A stretch of 64,000 bases of DNA from Thalassobius sp049116315 (GCA_049116315.1 JAGDZD010000011.1:30580-94579); one strand, 5' to 3'; counted from the first letter of the stretch, positions 51,656 through 61,344 are shown. Numbers and translations: made by a program. The notes: generated from the letters alone by a model not told the origin.

Positions 51656-51683
51656 GCCGGGTGATTGCAAAATATCACCCGGC
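51656..51683 (+). terminator. Stem-loop after the binding-protein gene
   Basis: GCCGGGTGAT (51656-51665) and ATCACCCGGC (51674-51683) form a perfect 10-bp stem with an 8-nt loop. There is no T tract, fitting an mRNA-stabilising or attenuating element that keeps binding-protein expression above that of the ATPase and permeases. Confidence 0.65.
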
Positions 51684-51713
51684 ACCCACGCACTCTTCAG
51701 TAAGATATCAATC

Positions 51714-53228
51714 ATGAACGCATCCGACGCTATTGTTCAGCTGCACGGAGTGTCTCGCTATTTCGGTGGGATCACGGCTTTGGACAATGTAAATTTTTCA
51801 TGCAAACCTGGCAGTATCCACGGGATCCTCGGCGAAAACGGCGCGGGCAAGTCTACGCTGATCAAAATCCTTTCGGGGGTCTTGGAGCCAAGCGAAGGGC
51901 ATATCCTGAACAACGGCACCTCAGTCTCTTACCGTTCTACAGCTGAAGCGACCGCAGATGGTATCGTCTGCATTTTTCAAGAGTTGTCGTTGGTGCCTGA
52001 CCTTACCGTTGCAGAGAACATTTTCATTGATAAGCCGCCCCGTCGGCTGGGATTGATCGACACGCGCAAACAACGCCAGATGGCGATTGAACTGCTCGCG
52101 CGGATCAAGTGTGAGGATGTCGATCCGGACGCACAAATTCGCGAGCTCAGCCTTTCGCGCCGTCAGATGATTGAAATTGCAAAAGCCCTTGCCAAAAATC
52201 CGCGTGTTTTGATCTTGGATGAAGGGACTTCTGCGCTGACAAGTAATGACGTGGAAACCGTTTACGAACTTATAAGCGAGCTACGCGCAGATGGTGTTGC
52301 CTGCATTTTCATTAGTCACCGCATGAAAGAAGTCGACGCCTTGTGTGATCGCCTATCCGTATTTCGCAACGGTCAACATATCCAATCCTTTGACAAAGGC
52401 GAGTTGAGTGAAACCGAAATTGTCCAATTGATGATTGGGCGTGAAATCACGGCTCAATACCCGCCTAAACGCGCTAACCCGATCGGCAAAACAACCCTGT
52501 CCGTGTCTGATTTGCGTTGGGAAAACAGTCTTAAGGGCGTGGATTTACAAGTGAGCGCAGGAGAAATTGTTGGACTCGGCGGGCTTGATGGACAGGGACA
52601 CAAAGAGCTGTTGCTTGGTCTTTTTGGGGCACTGCGCGGCGTGACGGGCGAGATAAAGGTTCACGGTAAAACGTACAAACCATCCTCGCCAGCAAAGTCC
52701 AAGCAACAAGGGCTTGCACTGGTGCCTGAGGATCGCAAAACAGAAGGCTTGATGTTGGATCTGTCCATTGGCGACAATGTCTTGCTACCCAATTACAGCA
52801 GCGTCTCTCAGGCAGGTGTCATCAAAAGCAGCTTGGCCGACGAGGCCGTCGCCAAAGCCATTGAGCTGTTGCAAATCAAAGTTGGAAGCGCCGACGATCC
52901 GGTCGAGACTTTGTCTGGTGGGAACCAACAAAAGGTGGTGATCGCAAAGTGGTTGATGCTGAACCCTGACATCATTCTGCTGAATGATCCGACCCGCGGA
53001 ATTGACGTTGGAACCAAGCAAGAGATCTACCGCTTGATGCGCGATCTCGTTGAAGCTGGGAAATCGGTTCTGCTCTATTCGACAGATTACGCGGAACTCA
53101 TCGGCTGCTGTGACAGAGTCTGCGTCATGTACGACGGGCGCGTCGTCTCGGAACTGGAAGGCGATACGCTCACCGAAGAAGCAATCGTTGCCGCCTCACT
53201 GAATATTCACAAGGACGACCCGGTATGA
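51714..53228 (+). CDS. Sugar ABC transporter ATP-binding protein, two nucleotide-binding domains
   Basis: The 504-residue protein has domain 1 with Walker A GENGAGKST, signature LSLSRRQMIEIAKAL and Walker B VLILDEGTSALTS, where Gly replaces the usual Pro. Domain 2 has the degenerate Walker A GLDGQGHKE, signature LSGGNQQKVVIAKWL and LLNDPTRGIDVG. The layout is as in XylG/RbsA. It overlaps the first permease by 4 nt. The ribosome site is weak (TAAGATATCAATC), consistent with lower translation than the binding protein. Confidence 0.93.
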   Translation: MNASDAIVQLHGVSRYFGGITALDNVNFSCKPGSIHGILGENGAGKSTLIKILSGVLEPSEGHILNNGTSVSYRSTAEATADGIVCIFQELSLVPDLTVAENIFIDKPPRRLGLIDTRKQRQMAIELLARIKCEDVDPDAQIRELSLSRRQMIEIAKALAKNPRVLILDEGTSALTSNDVETVYELISELRADGVACIFISHRMKEVDALCDRLSVFRNGQHIQSFDKGELSETEIVQLMIGREITAQYPPKRANPIGKTTLSVSDLRWENSLKGVDLQVSAGEIVGLGGLDGQGHKELLLGLFGALRGVTGEIKVHGKTYKPSSPAKSKQQGLALVPEDRKTEGLMLDLSIGDNVLLPNYSSVSQAGVIKSSLADEAVAKAIELLQIKVGSADDPVETLSGGNQQKVVIAKWLMLNPDIILLNDPTRGIDVGTKQEIYRLMRDLVEAGKSVLLYSTDYAELIGCCDRVCVMYDGRVVSELEGDTLTEEAIVAASLNIHKDDPV

Positions 53229-54268
53229 TTGGAAAACTCAAAGCCACCGTCTTGCGAAATCGCGGCTTCGCAGGAGCGCTCGTTCTATTTGCAATCCTGT
53301 TCATTACCTATCAATCGATGCACCCGCGTGGGTTCTCGACGGCCGTTTTGGTGCAGAACTCTAATGAAGTTGTCGCTTTGGCATTTGTCGCGATCGCCCA
53401 GACCATCCCCGTTCTGATAGGGGGCTTGGATCTGTCTGTCGGCGCTGTCATGACGCTGACGAATACGATTGCATCCCACGTTGTGACAGGCACGCCAATG
53501 CAGATGTTGTTTGGCGCTTTTCTAACCTTGGCGGCGGGCACGGCATTTGGCCTGATGAACGGATTGATCGTGGTCTATGGTCGCATCCAACCGATCATTG
53601 CGACTTTGGCAACTGGCGCCATCGCCATTGGTCTTGCCCTGATTTTGCGCCCCTCCCCCGGCGGAGACATCGACGGCGATCTCAATTGGGCCATGACAAA
53701 CGCTGTTTTCGATTTTGCGGAAACCTACGGGTTTGCCGACAATGGAAACGCCGCGTGGATACAGCCATTCGTGAATATCCCGATGCCTCTGATTATCCTG
53801 CTGGTCGTTGCTTTGGGAGTGTGGATTCCGTTCAAACGCACCGTAACCTGTCGCACGATCTATGCGATTGGGTCAGCAGAAAGCGCGGCGCATCTGTCTG
53901 GTTTACCCATCAAACGGGCCAAGATCGCAGCGTTTACGCTTGCAGGTTTCTTTGCCTCATGTGGCGGGCTTTATTTGGCCATCCAAACATCTTCTGGCAA
54001 CGCCGACATTGCTCAGGCTGGAACCTACACTCTTAATTCGATCGCATCCGTTGTGCTTGGCGGCACCTCCTTGATGGGCGGCACCGGTGGGCCGATCGGG
54101 TCAATGATCGGTGCGTTCATATTGCGTATCATCTCCTTCTTCTTCCGCATCCTATCCATCGATCCGTTGCTACAACCGCTTATCGAAGGACTGGTTCTTC
54201 TCTTGGCTGTCAGCCTTGGCGCGCTGCGCACATTCAAGGTCAAAAACAAACTGGGGCTTTTCCGATGA
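53225..54268 (+). CDS. Sugar ABC transporter permease
   Basis: The 347-residue membrane protein carries IGGLDLSVGAVMTLTNTIA and, near the C-terminus, SIASVVLGGTSLMGGTGGPIGSMIGAF, the core motifs of BPD_transp_2 permeases. About nine helices are predicted by eye. It overlaps the ATPase (ATGA) and the second permease, and the two permeases form a heterodimer instead of the homodimer of the first island. Confidence 0.93.
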   Translation: MIGKLKATVLRNRGFAGALVLFAILFITYQSMHPRGFSTAVLVQNSNEVVALAFVAIAQTIPVLIGGLDLSVGAVMTLTNTIASHVVTGTPMQMLFGAFLTLAAGTAFGLMNGLIVVYGRIQPIIATLATGAIAIGLALILRPSPGGDIDGDLNWAMTNAVFDFAETYGFADNGNAAWIQPFVNIPMPLIILLVVALGVWIPFKRTVTCRTIYAIGSAESAAHLSGLPIKRAKIAAFTLAGFFASCGGLYLAIQTSSGNADIAQAGTYTLNSIASVVLGGTSLMGGTGGPIGSMIGAFILRIISFFFRILSIDPLLQPLIEGLVLLLAVSLGALRTFKVKNKLGLFR

Positions 54269-55215
54269 CTTTACTGAACTTTTCAAAGCCCGCAGATCGT
54301 CCGCTAATCATTGCGCTTCTAACGACCTTTGTCATTCTGATGGTTGGGACGGCTTATACCTTGACGACACAGGGCACTGCCCCCTTGCTCACACCGTCCT
54401 ACCTTTTACAACAGCTGCAGATCGGATCGTTTTTGGGCATTTGCGCCGCTGGCATGATGATGGTGGTACTGCTTGGGCATATTGATTTGTCTGTCCCCTG
54501 GACCATGACGGCGGCGGCGATGATGGCAACGACCGTAGGCGGCCCCTGGGCCATCCCTGCGGGTCTTTCTGTTGGTTTGGCCGTTGGTCTCCTGAACGGG
54601 TTCGGCGTTTCGTTCCTGCGCATCCCCTCGATGATCTTTACGCTTGGGGTCGATTCCGTTTTGCGTGGTTTGATGGTTGCACATACGGGTGGGTTTGCGC
54701 CGCAGACCGAGGCATCTGCGCTCATGCGGTATCTGGCGGCTGATACCATTCTAGGCATCCCAGTTGCCATTTTCGTCTGGGTATTTGTCTCGATTGTGAT
54801 CACGGTGGTCCTGACCAAAACGGGGTTCGGCAAGTCAATCTACGCGGTCGGCGTAAAAGAAGGCGCAGCCTATCTTTCGGGCATTCGCACGCGCGGCGTC
54901 ATTGTCGGATCTTTCGTCGCATCCGCGCTCTGTGCTTCCACTGCTGGTATCTTGCTGGCCGGCTATTCGGCCAAAGCCTATCAGGATATGGGAACCCCCT
55001 ACCTGTTGCCCGCGATTGCCGCCGTTGTCTTGGGTGGCACCCATATTCTGGGGGGGCGCGGCCGCTATCTGGGGACCCTCATCGGCGCGACTTTGATCGT
55101 GTTTCTGAATTCGGTCCTCTCGATAATGCAAATGCCAGAATCTTACCGCCAGATCATTTACGGCGTCGTTATCATCACGATGTTGTTGGTCTATGGCCGT
55201 GGAAAACAGAACTAG
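54265..55215 (+). CDS. Sugar ABC transporter permease
   Basis: The 316-residue membrane protein contains LLGHIDLSVPWTMTAAAMMA and AIAAVVLGGTHILGGRGRYLGTLIGA. It is clearly a diverged relative of the preceding permease. Its start overlaps that gene's stop (ATGA) by 4 nt. It is the last transporter gene; the FAA-hydrolase-like enzyme begins 11 nt after its stop. Confidence 0.92.
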   Translation: MTLLNFSKPADRPLIIALLTTFVILMVGTAYTLTTQGTAPLLTPSYLLQQLQIGSFLGICAAGMMMVVLLGHIDLSVPWTMTAAAMMATTVGGPWAIPAGLSVGLAVGLLNGFGVSFLRIPSMIFTLGVDSVLRGLMVAHTGGFAPQTEASALMRYLAADTILGIPVAIFVWVFVSIVITVVLTKTGFGKSIYAVGVKEGAAYLSGIRTRGVIVGSFVASALCASTAGILLAGYSAKAYQDMGTPYLLPAIAAVVLGGTHILGGRGRYLGTLIGATLIVFLNSVLSIMQMPESYRQIIYGVVIITMLLVYGRGKQN

Positions 55216-55225
55216 GGGGGATCAC

Positions 55226-56383
55226 GTGCAACAGAACCCATTTGGATTGCAATCCGGCGGCACAAATATCGGGCGTGTCTGGCGCCCGGGGATCGGACCA
55301 TCTGTCGTCCACATACGTGACGAAAACGTCTGGGACATCACATGCCACGCGGTTCCCACAGTGGCGAGCCTTCTTGAGGAAAGCGACATCCATTCCACCC
55401 TCAACGCAATCGAGGGCACCCTGATTTGTAGCTTGGAGGAATTGGAACACACATCACGTGATGCAAACTGCGCGCCTGATCAGCTGCACTTGCTTTCGCC
55501 TTGCGATCTTCAGGCGGTCAAGGCCGCTGGCGTTACCTTTGCAAAGTCCATGATCGAGCGCGTCATCGAGGAACGCGCCGCTGGTGATTTGACCCGCGCC
55601 GCCGAAATTCGTGAACATGTTGCAAAGATCATCGGTGGTTCGCTTAAAGACATTGAGCCCGGATCAAAGCAATCACACCAGGTTAAGGCTGTGCTGGAAG
55701 CCGAAGGCCTGTGGTCACAGTACCTAGAGGTCGGGATCGGTCCTGATGCCGAAGTGTTTACCAAGGCGCAGCCCCTGTCGTCTGTCGGATCCTTTGCGCA
55801 GGTCGGTCTGCATCCGGTGTCGAAGTGGAATAACCCCGAACCGGAAGTCGTTCTAGCTGTGTCCTCGGACGGCACGATCCGCGGTGCGACGCTGGGCAAC
55901 GATGTCAATTTGCGAGACGTTGAGGGGCGCTCCGCCTTGTTGTTGGGAAAGGCCAAGGACAATAATGCCTCTGCTGCGATCGGCCCGTTCATTCGCGTGT
56001 TCGACGCGGCCTTCACGCTTGAAGATATCAAGCGCGCTGACATCAGGTTAAGCATCGAAGGCACAGATGGGTTTGTGCTCGAAGAAACCTGCGCGATGAG
56101 CGAAATCAGCCGCCCGCCGGAAAGCATAGTCAGCCAGACCTTGGGACCACACCATCAGTACCCCGATGGCATGATGCTTTATCTGGGCAGCATGTTCGCA
56201 CCGATCAAAGACCGCGACACCCCTGGGCAGGGGTTCACGCATAAACTCGGCGATGTCGTGTCGGTTTCGACGCCCACGCTTGGGGAACTTCGCAACACTG
56301 TTGCGCTGTCCACAGTGTGTCCGCCTTGGGTCTTTGGGGCCCGCGCATTGATGAAAAACCTGTCTGAAAGGCAATTGCTATGA
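55226..56383 (+). CDS. 2-Keto-3-deoxy-pentonate dehydratase-type FAA-hydrolase family protein (GguC/AraD1-like)
   Basis: The 385-residue enzyme starts at a GTG (55226) directly after AGGGGGG. The C-terminal half has the FAA-hydrolase-like core: HPVSKWNNPEPEVVLAVSSDG, with the metal-binding Glu in EPEVVL, and VFDAAFTLEDIKRADIRLSIEG, cited in part. Members of the AraD1/GguC group dehydrate 2-keto-3-deoxy-L-arabinonate or -D-xylonate to 2-oxoglutarate semialdehyde. That fits the dehydratase and semialdehyde dehydrogenase encoded beside it. Confidence 0.85.
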   Translation: MQQNPFGLQSGGTNIGRVWRPGIGPSVVHIRDENVWDITCHAVPTVASLLEESDIHSTLNAIEGTLICSLEELEHTSRDANCAPDQLHLLSPCDLQAVKAAGVTFAKSMIERVIEERAAGDLTRAAEIREHVAKIIGGSLKDIEPGSKQSHQVKAVLEAEGLWSQYLEVGIGPDAEVFTKAQPLSSVGSFAQVGLHPVSKWNNPEPEVVLAVSSDGTIRGATLGNDVNLRDVEGRSALLLGKAKDNNASAAIGPFIRVFDAAFTLEDIKRADIRLSIEGTDGFVLEETCAMSEISRPPESIVSQTLGPHHQYPDGMMLYLGSMFAPIKDRDTPGQGFTHKLGDVVSVSTPTLGELRNTVALSTVCPPWVFGARALMKNLSERQLL

Positions 56384-57897
56384 CCTTTACACCACATGGA
56401 AACCACTTGATTGGTGGCGCTTGGATCTCTTCTCACGATCAGTTTCAATCTGCGCCGACACATGGTGAAGCGCATCGTTTTTCAGTGGGAACCGTTGATC
56501 TGGTGGATCAAGCCGTAGATCTGGCCGAGGCGGCGTTTGGCACATTTTCAAGTTCATCACGACAGTCTCGTGCCGATCTCTTGATCGCGATTGCAGAAGA
56601 AATCGACCTGCGCGGCGATGACATAACCGCAATCGGCAGCGCAGAGACAGGCCTGCCAGAAGCGCGCCTTCAAGGCGAGCGTGGACGCACCACAGGGCAG
56701 CTACGGCTCTTCGCACAGCATATTGTCGACGGTGATTATCTGGATAGACGGCATGACGAAGCCTTGCCAGATCGCCAGCCAATCCCGCGTCCGGAGTTGT
56801 ATATGTTGCAGCGCCCAATCGGTCCCGTGGCTGTCTTTGGCGCCTCCAATTTCCCTTTGGCATTTTCGGTTGCTGGCGGCGACACTGCGGCGGCCCTCGC
56901 AGCCGGATGCCCCGTCGTGGTCAAAGGCCACTCCGCCCACCCGGGCACAAGCGAAATCGTGGCCGAGGCGATCCATGCTGCCATCAATCGATGTGATGTC
57001 GACCCAGGTATCTTTAGCCTCATCCAAGGTGGCAGACGCGATGTCGGCACAGCCCTTGTCCAGCATCCGCTGATCAAGGCGGTGGGCTTTACCGGATCCC
57101 TTGCAGGCGGGCGGGCGTTGTTTGATCTTTGTGCTGCACGCCCCGAACCAATACCGTTTTTTGGCGAACTCGGCTCGGTCAATCCAATGTTCTTGTTGCC
57201 AAATGCTCTTGCAGAACGCGCAAGTGACATCGCAAAGGGCTGGGCAGCCTCGCTCACAATGGGGGCTGGACAGTTTTGCACCAACCCCGGTCTTGCTATC
57301 GTTGTCGCAGGGACGGACGCGGATGCATTTTGTGACGCGGCCACACAGGCGCTGCGCGAGGTTGGCCCGCAGGCGATGCTTACGGACGGGATTGCAAGCG
57401 CCTATCGCGGCGGCGCCCAAGCAGTGGCCAATGCGAAAAACGTGGACGAGTGGGTAAGAACCGAGGCTGATCCGCGCTATGCATCGCCCAATTTGTTCAG
57501 CACCACAGCCAAAGAATTCCTTGCAAACGACGTCTTGGGAGAAGAGGTCTTTGGCCCGCTCGGCCTTGTTGTTCACGTCTCCGGCATCGCGGAAATGCTG
57601 ACCTGTGCACGCCACCTTCAAGGGCAATTGACCTGCACATTGCACATGTCGAAAGCTGACAGTTCCATCGCAAGCGACCTGATGCCAATACTGGAGCGTA
57701 AAGCTGGACGGATTTTGGCAAACGGGTTCCCTACAGGTGTCGAAGTCAGTGACACAATGGTACACGGCGGACCGTATCCTGCTTCGACCAATTTTGGCGC
57801 AACATCTGTTGGCACGTTGTCGATCCGCCGGTTTCTTCGGCCTGTCTGCTACCAGCACATCCCATCCGATATTCTGCCAGAAGACCTGACGGCCTGA
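56380..57897 (+). CDS. 2-Oxoglutarate semialdehyde dehydrogenase-type aldehyde dehydrogenase
   Basis: The 505-residue NAD(P)-dependent enzyme has the catalytic Glu263 in FFGELGSVNPMF and catalytic Cys300 in GAGQFCTNPGLAIV. The cofactor-binding segment VAVFGASNFPLAFSVAGGD is present, with KGHSAHPGTSEIV. It belongs to the alpha-ketoglutaric semialdehyde dehydrogenase group, the last step of the oxidative pentose route. Its start overlaps the previous gene by 4 nt (ATGA). It is of full family length with no missing residue. Confidence 0.92.
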   Translation: MTFTPHGNHLIGGAWISSHDQFQSAPTHGEAHRFSVGTVDLVDQAVDLAEAAFGTFSSSSRQSRADLLIAIAEEIDLRGDDITAIGSAETGLPEARLQGERGRTTGQLRLFAQHIVDGDYLDRRHDEALPDRQPIPRPELYMLQRPIGPVAVFGASNFPLAFSVAGGDTAAALAAGCPVVVKGHSAHPGTSEIVAEAIHAAINRCDVDPGIFSLIQGGRRDVGTALVQHPLIKAVGFTGSLAGGRALFDLCAARPEPIPFFGELGSVNPMFLLPNALAERASDIAKGWAASLTMGAGQFCTNPGLAIVVAGTDADAFCDAATQALREVGPQAMLTDGIASAYRGGAQAVANAKNVDEWVRTEADPRYASPNLFSTTAKEFLANDVLGEEVFGPLGLVVHVSGIAEMLTCARHLQGQLTCTLHMSKADSSIASDLMPILERKAGRILANGFPTGVEVSDTMVHGGPYPASTNFGATSVGTLSIRRFLRPVCYQHIPSDILPEDLTA

Positions 57898-57989
57898 ACT
57901 GGATGGAACGAAGCGAGATTGACCTCCCCCTCATGCTCCTAGGGGAGCGGGCGAAAACTTATAGCAACTAAACGAAAGATATCATTCCA

Positions 57990-59783
57990 ATGGCCGATTA
58001 TCGCGACAAGTTTAGAGCAAACGGAAAGCTTCGATCAGAGGAATGGTTCAACAACCCAAATAATCCGGCCATGACGGCCCTTTATCTGGAGCGATATCAA
58101 AATAACGGTTTCACCCCCGAGGAGTTGCAATCTGGCCGACCCGTCATCGGTATCGCACAATCCGGATCTGAGCTAACGCCGTGCAACAAAATTCATCTGT
58201 TTCTGGCCGACCGGATCAAAGCGGGTATTCGCGACGCAGGCGGCATCCCTATCGAATTTCCGATCCACCCCCTGCACGAAAACGGCAAACGCCCGACTGC
58301 AGCACTTGACCGGAACCTTGCCTATCTGGGCCTTGTCGAGATCTTGCACGGCTACCCTTTGGACGGTGTCGTTCTTACAACGGGATGTGACAAGACGACG
58401 CCTGCTTTGTTGATGGGGGCCGCGACCATGGATCTTCCGGCAATTGCCTTGTCGGGTGGGCCGATGTTGGATGGCTGGTGGAAGGGTGAACTGGCCGGGT
58501 CTGGCACGATCATCTGGGAAAGCAGACGCCTGCTGGCCGAAGGCGTCATTGACTACGACGAATTCATCAGCCGCGCATGTGCGTCGGCCCCATCTTTAGG
58601 GCATTGTAATACAATGGGCACCGCCAGCACGATGAACGCCTTGGCCGAAGCCCTTGGAATGTCGTTGCCGGGATGTGCTGCGATACCCGCGCCATTTCGC
58701 GAGAGGATGGGCATGGCCTATGAGACGGGCAAGCGCATCGTGGACATGGTCCATGAAGACTTGACCCCGTCCAAAATTATGACCCGTGACGCGTTCGTCA
58801 ACGCGATCCGCGTTGCAACGGCTTTAGGCGGTTCAACAAATGCGCCGCCCCACATTCAGGCCATCGCCCATCACGTGGGGGTCGAACTAAACATCCAAGA
58901 CTGGCAGGATTTCGGTTTCGAAGTGCCTTTGTTGGTCAACATGCAGCCTGCAGGCGAGTTTCTGGGAGAGAGATTTTTTCGAGCAGGCGGCGTGCCCGCG
59001 GTGATGGGCGAATTGAACAAAGCCGATCTATTGAACACCGACGTGATGACCGCCTCAGGCAAACGCTTGGGTGAGACCTTGGAAGGCACCCGCAGCGAGG
59101 ACAAAGCCGTGATCCGAAGCGTCGCTGACCCACTTCGCAAGAATGCCGGATTTCTTGTTCTAAGCGGTAACTTGTTTGCTTCAGCGCTTATGAAATCCTC
59201 TGTAATTTCGGACGATTTTCGAAAGCGCTTTCTGTCTCGCACGGGTGATGAGAACGCACTGGAAGCCCGCGCGATCGTGTTTGATGGACCCGAACATTAC
59301 CACGCGACGCTCAATGATCCTGATCTGGGCGTTGATGAAAACTGCGTTTTGTTCATTCGCGGAACCGGTTGCATAGGCTTTCCGGGTTCAGCCGAAGTTG
59401 TGAATATGCAGCCACCGGATGCCTTGATTAAACAGGGTATCGCCCATTTGCCAACAGTCGGAGATGGCCGTCAATCAGGCACATCGGAAAGCCCGTCGAT
59501 CCTGAATGCTTCGCCAGAATCGGTTGTTGGGGGCGGCTTGGCCTATCTGCAGAACGGTGACCGCGTGAGGCTGGATTTGAATACTCGCTCCCTGAATGCA
59601 TTGGTCGATCCGGACGAATGGCAACGGCGTATCGACAATTGGGTTGCGCCAGTGCTTGAGCACCAAACACCATGGGAGGAACTCTATCGCGAGAAAGTGG
59701 GTCAGCTCGCCGACGGTGGATGCTTGGATTTCGCGACAAAATACCAAAAGATACGAAATAGGCTCCCGCGTGACAGCCACTGA
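57990..59783 (+). CDS. Sugar-acid dehydratase, IlvD/Edd family (D-xylonate or L-arabinonate type)
   Basis: The 597-residue enzyme has the three cysteines of the [2Fe-2S] site: C65 in ELTPCNK, C133 in TTGCDKTTPALL and C206 in LGHCNTMGTAST. GGSTNAPPHIQAIAH and GTGCIGFPGSAEVV follow. The sequence pattern (LERYQNNGFTPEEL, NGKRPTAALDRNLAYLGL) matches the pentonate dehydratases rather than dihydroxyacid dehydratase. It makes 2-keto-3-deoxy-pentonate, substrate of the AraD1-like enzyme upstream. A weak ribosome site (GAAAGA) precedes the ATG, 92 nt after the aldehyde dehydrogenase gene. Confidence 0.92.
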   Translation: MADYRDKFRANGKLRSEEWFNNPNNPAMTALYLERYQNNGFTPEELQSGRPVIGIAQSGSELTPCNKIHLFLADRIKAGIRDAGGIPIEFPIHPLHENGKRPTAALDRNLAYLGLVEILHGYPLDGVVLTTGCDKTTPALLMGAATMDLPAIALSGGPMLDGWWKGELAGSGTIIWESRRLLAEGVIDYDEFISRACASAPSLGHCNTMGTASTMNALAEALGMSLPGCAAIPAPFRERMGMAYETGKRIVDMVHEDLTPSKIMTRDAFVNAIRVATALGGSTNAPPHIQAIAHHVGVELNIQDWQDFGFEVPLLVNMQPAGEFLGERFFRAGGVPAVMGELNKADLLNTDVMTASGKRLGETLEGTRSEDKAVIRSVADPLRKNAGFLVLSGNLFASALMKSSVISDDFRKRFLSRTGDENALEARAIVFDGPEHYHATLNDPDLGVDENCVLFIRGTGCIGFPGSAEVVNMQPPDALIKQGIAHLPTVGDGRQSGTSESPSILNASPESVVGGGLAYLQNGDRVRLDLNTRSLNALVDPDEWQRRIDNWVAPVLEHQTPWEELYREKVGQLADGGCLDFATKYQKIRNRLPRDSH

Positions 59784-59850
59784 CAGAACGGCCCAAATAA
59801 GCCTGAATAGGATGCTAGGCCGTTACAATGCTTCTTGAAAGGGAATTGAT

Positions 59851-60777
59851 ATGAAAATGCCTTCACACTTGGATGTTAGAGATGATCGGTTCTTACAATT
59901 GGTGCATCCACTGGCGCGTTTATCAAAGATCGCGGATAGTTTAACTTGGACCGAAGGCCCCGTTTGGATCGGTGATCACAACTGCCTTCTGTTTTCAGAC
60001 ATTCCGTCACAGCGTATTATGCGCTGGAGCCACACTGAAGGTGTCTCGATTTTTCGCAGTGGATCGAATTTTAACAACGGCAATTCAAGAGATCAGAACG
60101 GCCGTTTGGTTGGATGTCGGCACGGGACCCGTGATGTTGTTCGTACCGAAAGTAACGGCTCTCTGACGATACTTGCGTCGTCCTATCAAGGCAAACGCCT
60201 AAATTCGCCGAATGATCTTGTGGTTGCCTCGGATGGGGCCATTTGGTTCACCGACCCGTCCTATGGCATATTGTCGAATTTCGAAGGCTTTCAGGCGGAA
60301 CCAGAACAGGACGCCCGCAATGTGTTCCGCATAGATCCGCAAACGGGGACCTGCACTGCGACCGTATCCGACTTCGTTCAGCCAAACGGACTTGCATTTT
60401 CACGCGACGAAACGCGACTGTTCATCGCGGAAAGCGGGGCCAGTCACGACCCTGATGTGCCAGCCGTCATTCGCCAGTTCGATGTCGATGGGGCTACTCT
60501 TACGGATCGCGGAACATTTGCCACTATCGATTGCGGCATTCCAGATGGATTACGTGTCGATACGATGGGCAACGTGTGGACCTCGGCCGGCGACGGCGTA
60601 CATTGCTTTGCGTCCGACGGGAAACTCTTGGGCAAAATTCTGATACCCGAGACAGTATCCAACCTGTGTTTTGGTGGCCAAAATGGGCACAGCTTGTTCA
60701 TCACGGCAACGACCTCTGTTTTCCAAATGTTTGTGAATACGCAAGGGGCCGAACCTTGGGCGCGCCCAACCGCCTAG
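59851..60777 (+). CDS. SMP-30/gluconolactonase-family lactonase
   Basis: The 308-residue protein is a six-bladed beta-propeller. The metal-ligand motifs are visible: SLTWTEGPVWIGD (Glu), LNSPNDLVVASDGAIWFTDPSYG (Asn and Asp, cited in part) and NGLAFSRDETRLFIAESG. The C-terminal blade contains DGLRVDTMGNVWTSAGDGV. It would open the sugar-1,5-lactone to the acid used by the dehydratase upstream. AAGGGAATTGAT precedes the ATG. There is no signal peptide, so the protein is cytosolic. Confidence 0.9.
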   Translation: MKMPSHLDVRDDRFLQLVHPLARLSKIADSLTWTEGPVWIGDHNCLLFSDIPSQRIMRWSHTEGVSIFRSGSNFNNGNSRDQNGRLVGCRHGTRDVVRTESNGSLTILASSYQGKRLNSPNDLVVASDGAIWFTDPSYGILSNFEGFQAEPEQDARNVFRIDPQTGTCTATVSDFVQPNGLAFSRDETRLFIAESGASHDPDVPAVIRQFDVDGATLTDRGTFATIDCGIPDGLRVDTMGNVWTSAGDGVHCFASDGKLLGKILIPETVSNLCFGGQNGHSLFITATTSVFQMFVNTQGAEPWARPTA

Positions 60778-61116
60778 GGTCAAGTCTTAAGTGACTTATG
60801 CCACTGTCCGTCCCGATCGGCGCAAATGTTCAAGAAGCTGCCATAAGCATAGCTGCGGCCAACGTCAGTTACGTCCGCAACTTGATCCTTCGCCTTTGTA
60901 GTTGTGCGGCACGATGCCTGAATGACCGGTTTCCCCGCAGCAGCGCAACGCCGAGATCTAAGCAACTATGGCAATATTCGCGCTGCGCGCGCACGCAGCA
61001 TTAAATTCCAATTCACAGGTTGGGCTCCTTCGAGACCTTCGTTGCCATCTACTCCAATGACCGGTACGCTCGCAGACCCTTTCATATCAATATGAAATGG
61101 CGGCTGCCTGTGAGGC
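60778..61116. other. Gene-free stretch after the pentose operon
   Basis: No coding region with family resemblance was found. Short minus-strand frames end in suggestive but unplaceable sequences (RSYAYGSFLNICADRDGQW near 60800-60870), perhaps remnants of a decayed gene. This is a candidate right border of the second sugar island. Confidence 0.4.
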
Positions 61117-61344
61117 CTATCCACTGTCACTTTTTCGAATCCGCATGAGCGCATCGAAGTCGATTTCTTGCTTCTGTTCGTCACTTATATCCGGCCGGGT
61201 TTCCGATACGGTCTGGGGTCCTTGGACGTCCCACATCACCGCATGTGCGCCTGTACTCCAGCGATAAACCCAACCAACAACACTGCACCCATCGGTCCCG
61301 ATCAGATTGGCGATCGCGACGCCTTCGCCGTTATCATCGTTCAC
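61117..61344 (-). CDS. Small hypothetical protein (75 aa)
   Basis: The 75-residue frame starts at a GTG (61344) and reads IANLIGTDGCSVVGWVYRW then STGAHAVMWDVQGPQTV, giving a beta-rich pattern with conserved-looking Gly and Trp residues. An open frame of about 43 codons without a start codon lies just upstream on the same strand (DDLSLIEDQLANIKEARRAV), ending about 1 nt from the GTG. This may be a second coupled gene or a longer gene broken by mutation. The function is unknown. Confidence 0.4.
   Translation of the reverse strand: MNDDNGEGVAIANLIGTDGCSVVGWVYRWSTGAHAVMWDVQGPQTVSETRPDISDEQKQEIDFDALMRIRKSDSG

Noticed and set aside
56701..57858. Minus-strand frame of 385 codons opposite the aldehyde dehydrogenase
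   Set aside because: The opposite strand has an intact enzyme with catalytic Glu and Cys; the shadow has scattered Cys and no domain.
60780..60965. Minus-strand frame ending RSYAYGSFLNICADRDGQW, considered as a transposase remnant
   Set aside because: I could not match it to a specific transposase family and found no terminal repeats or DDE residues.
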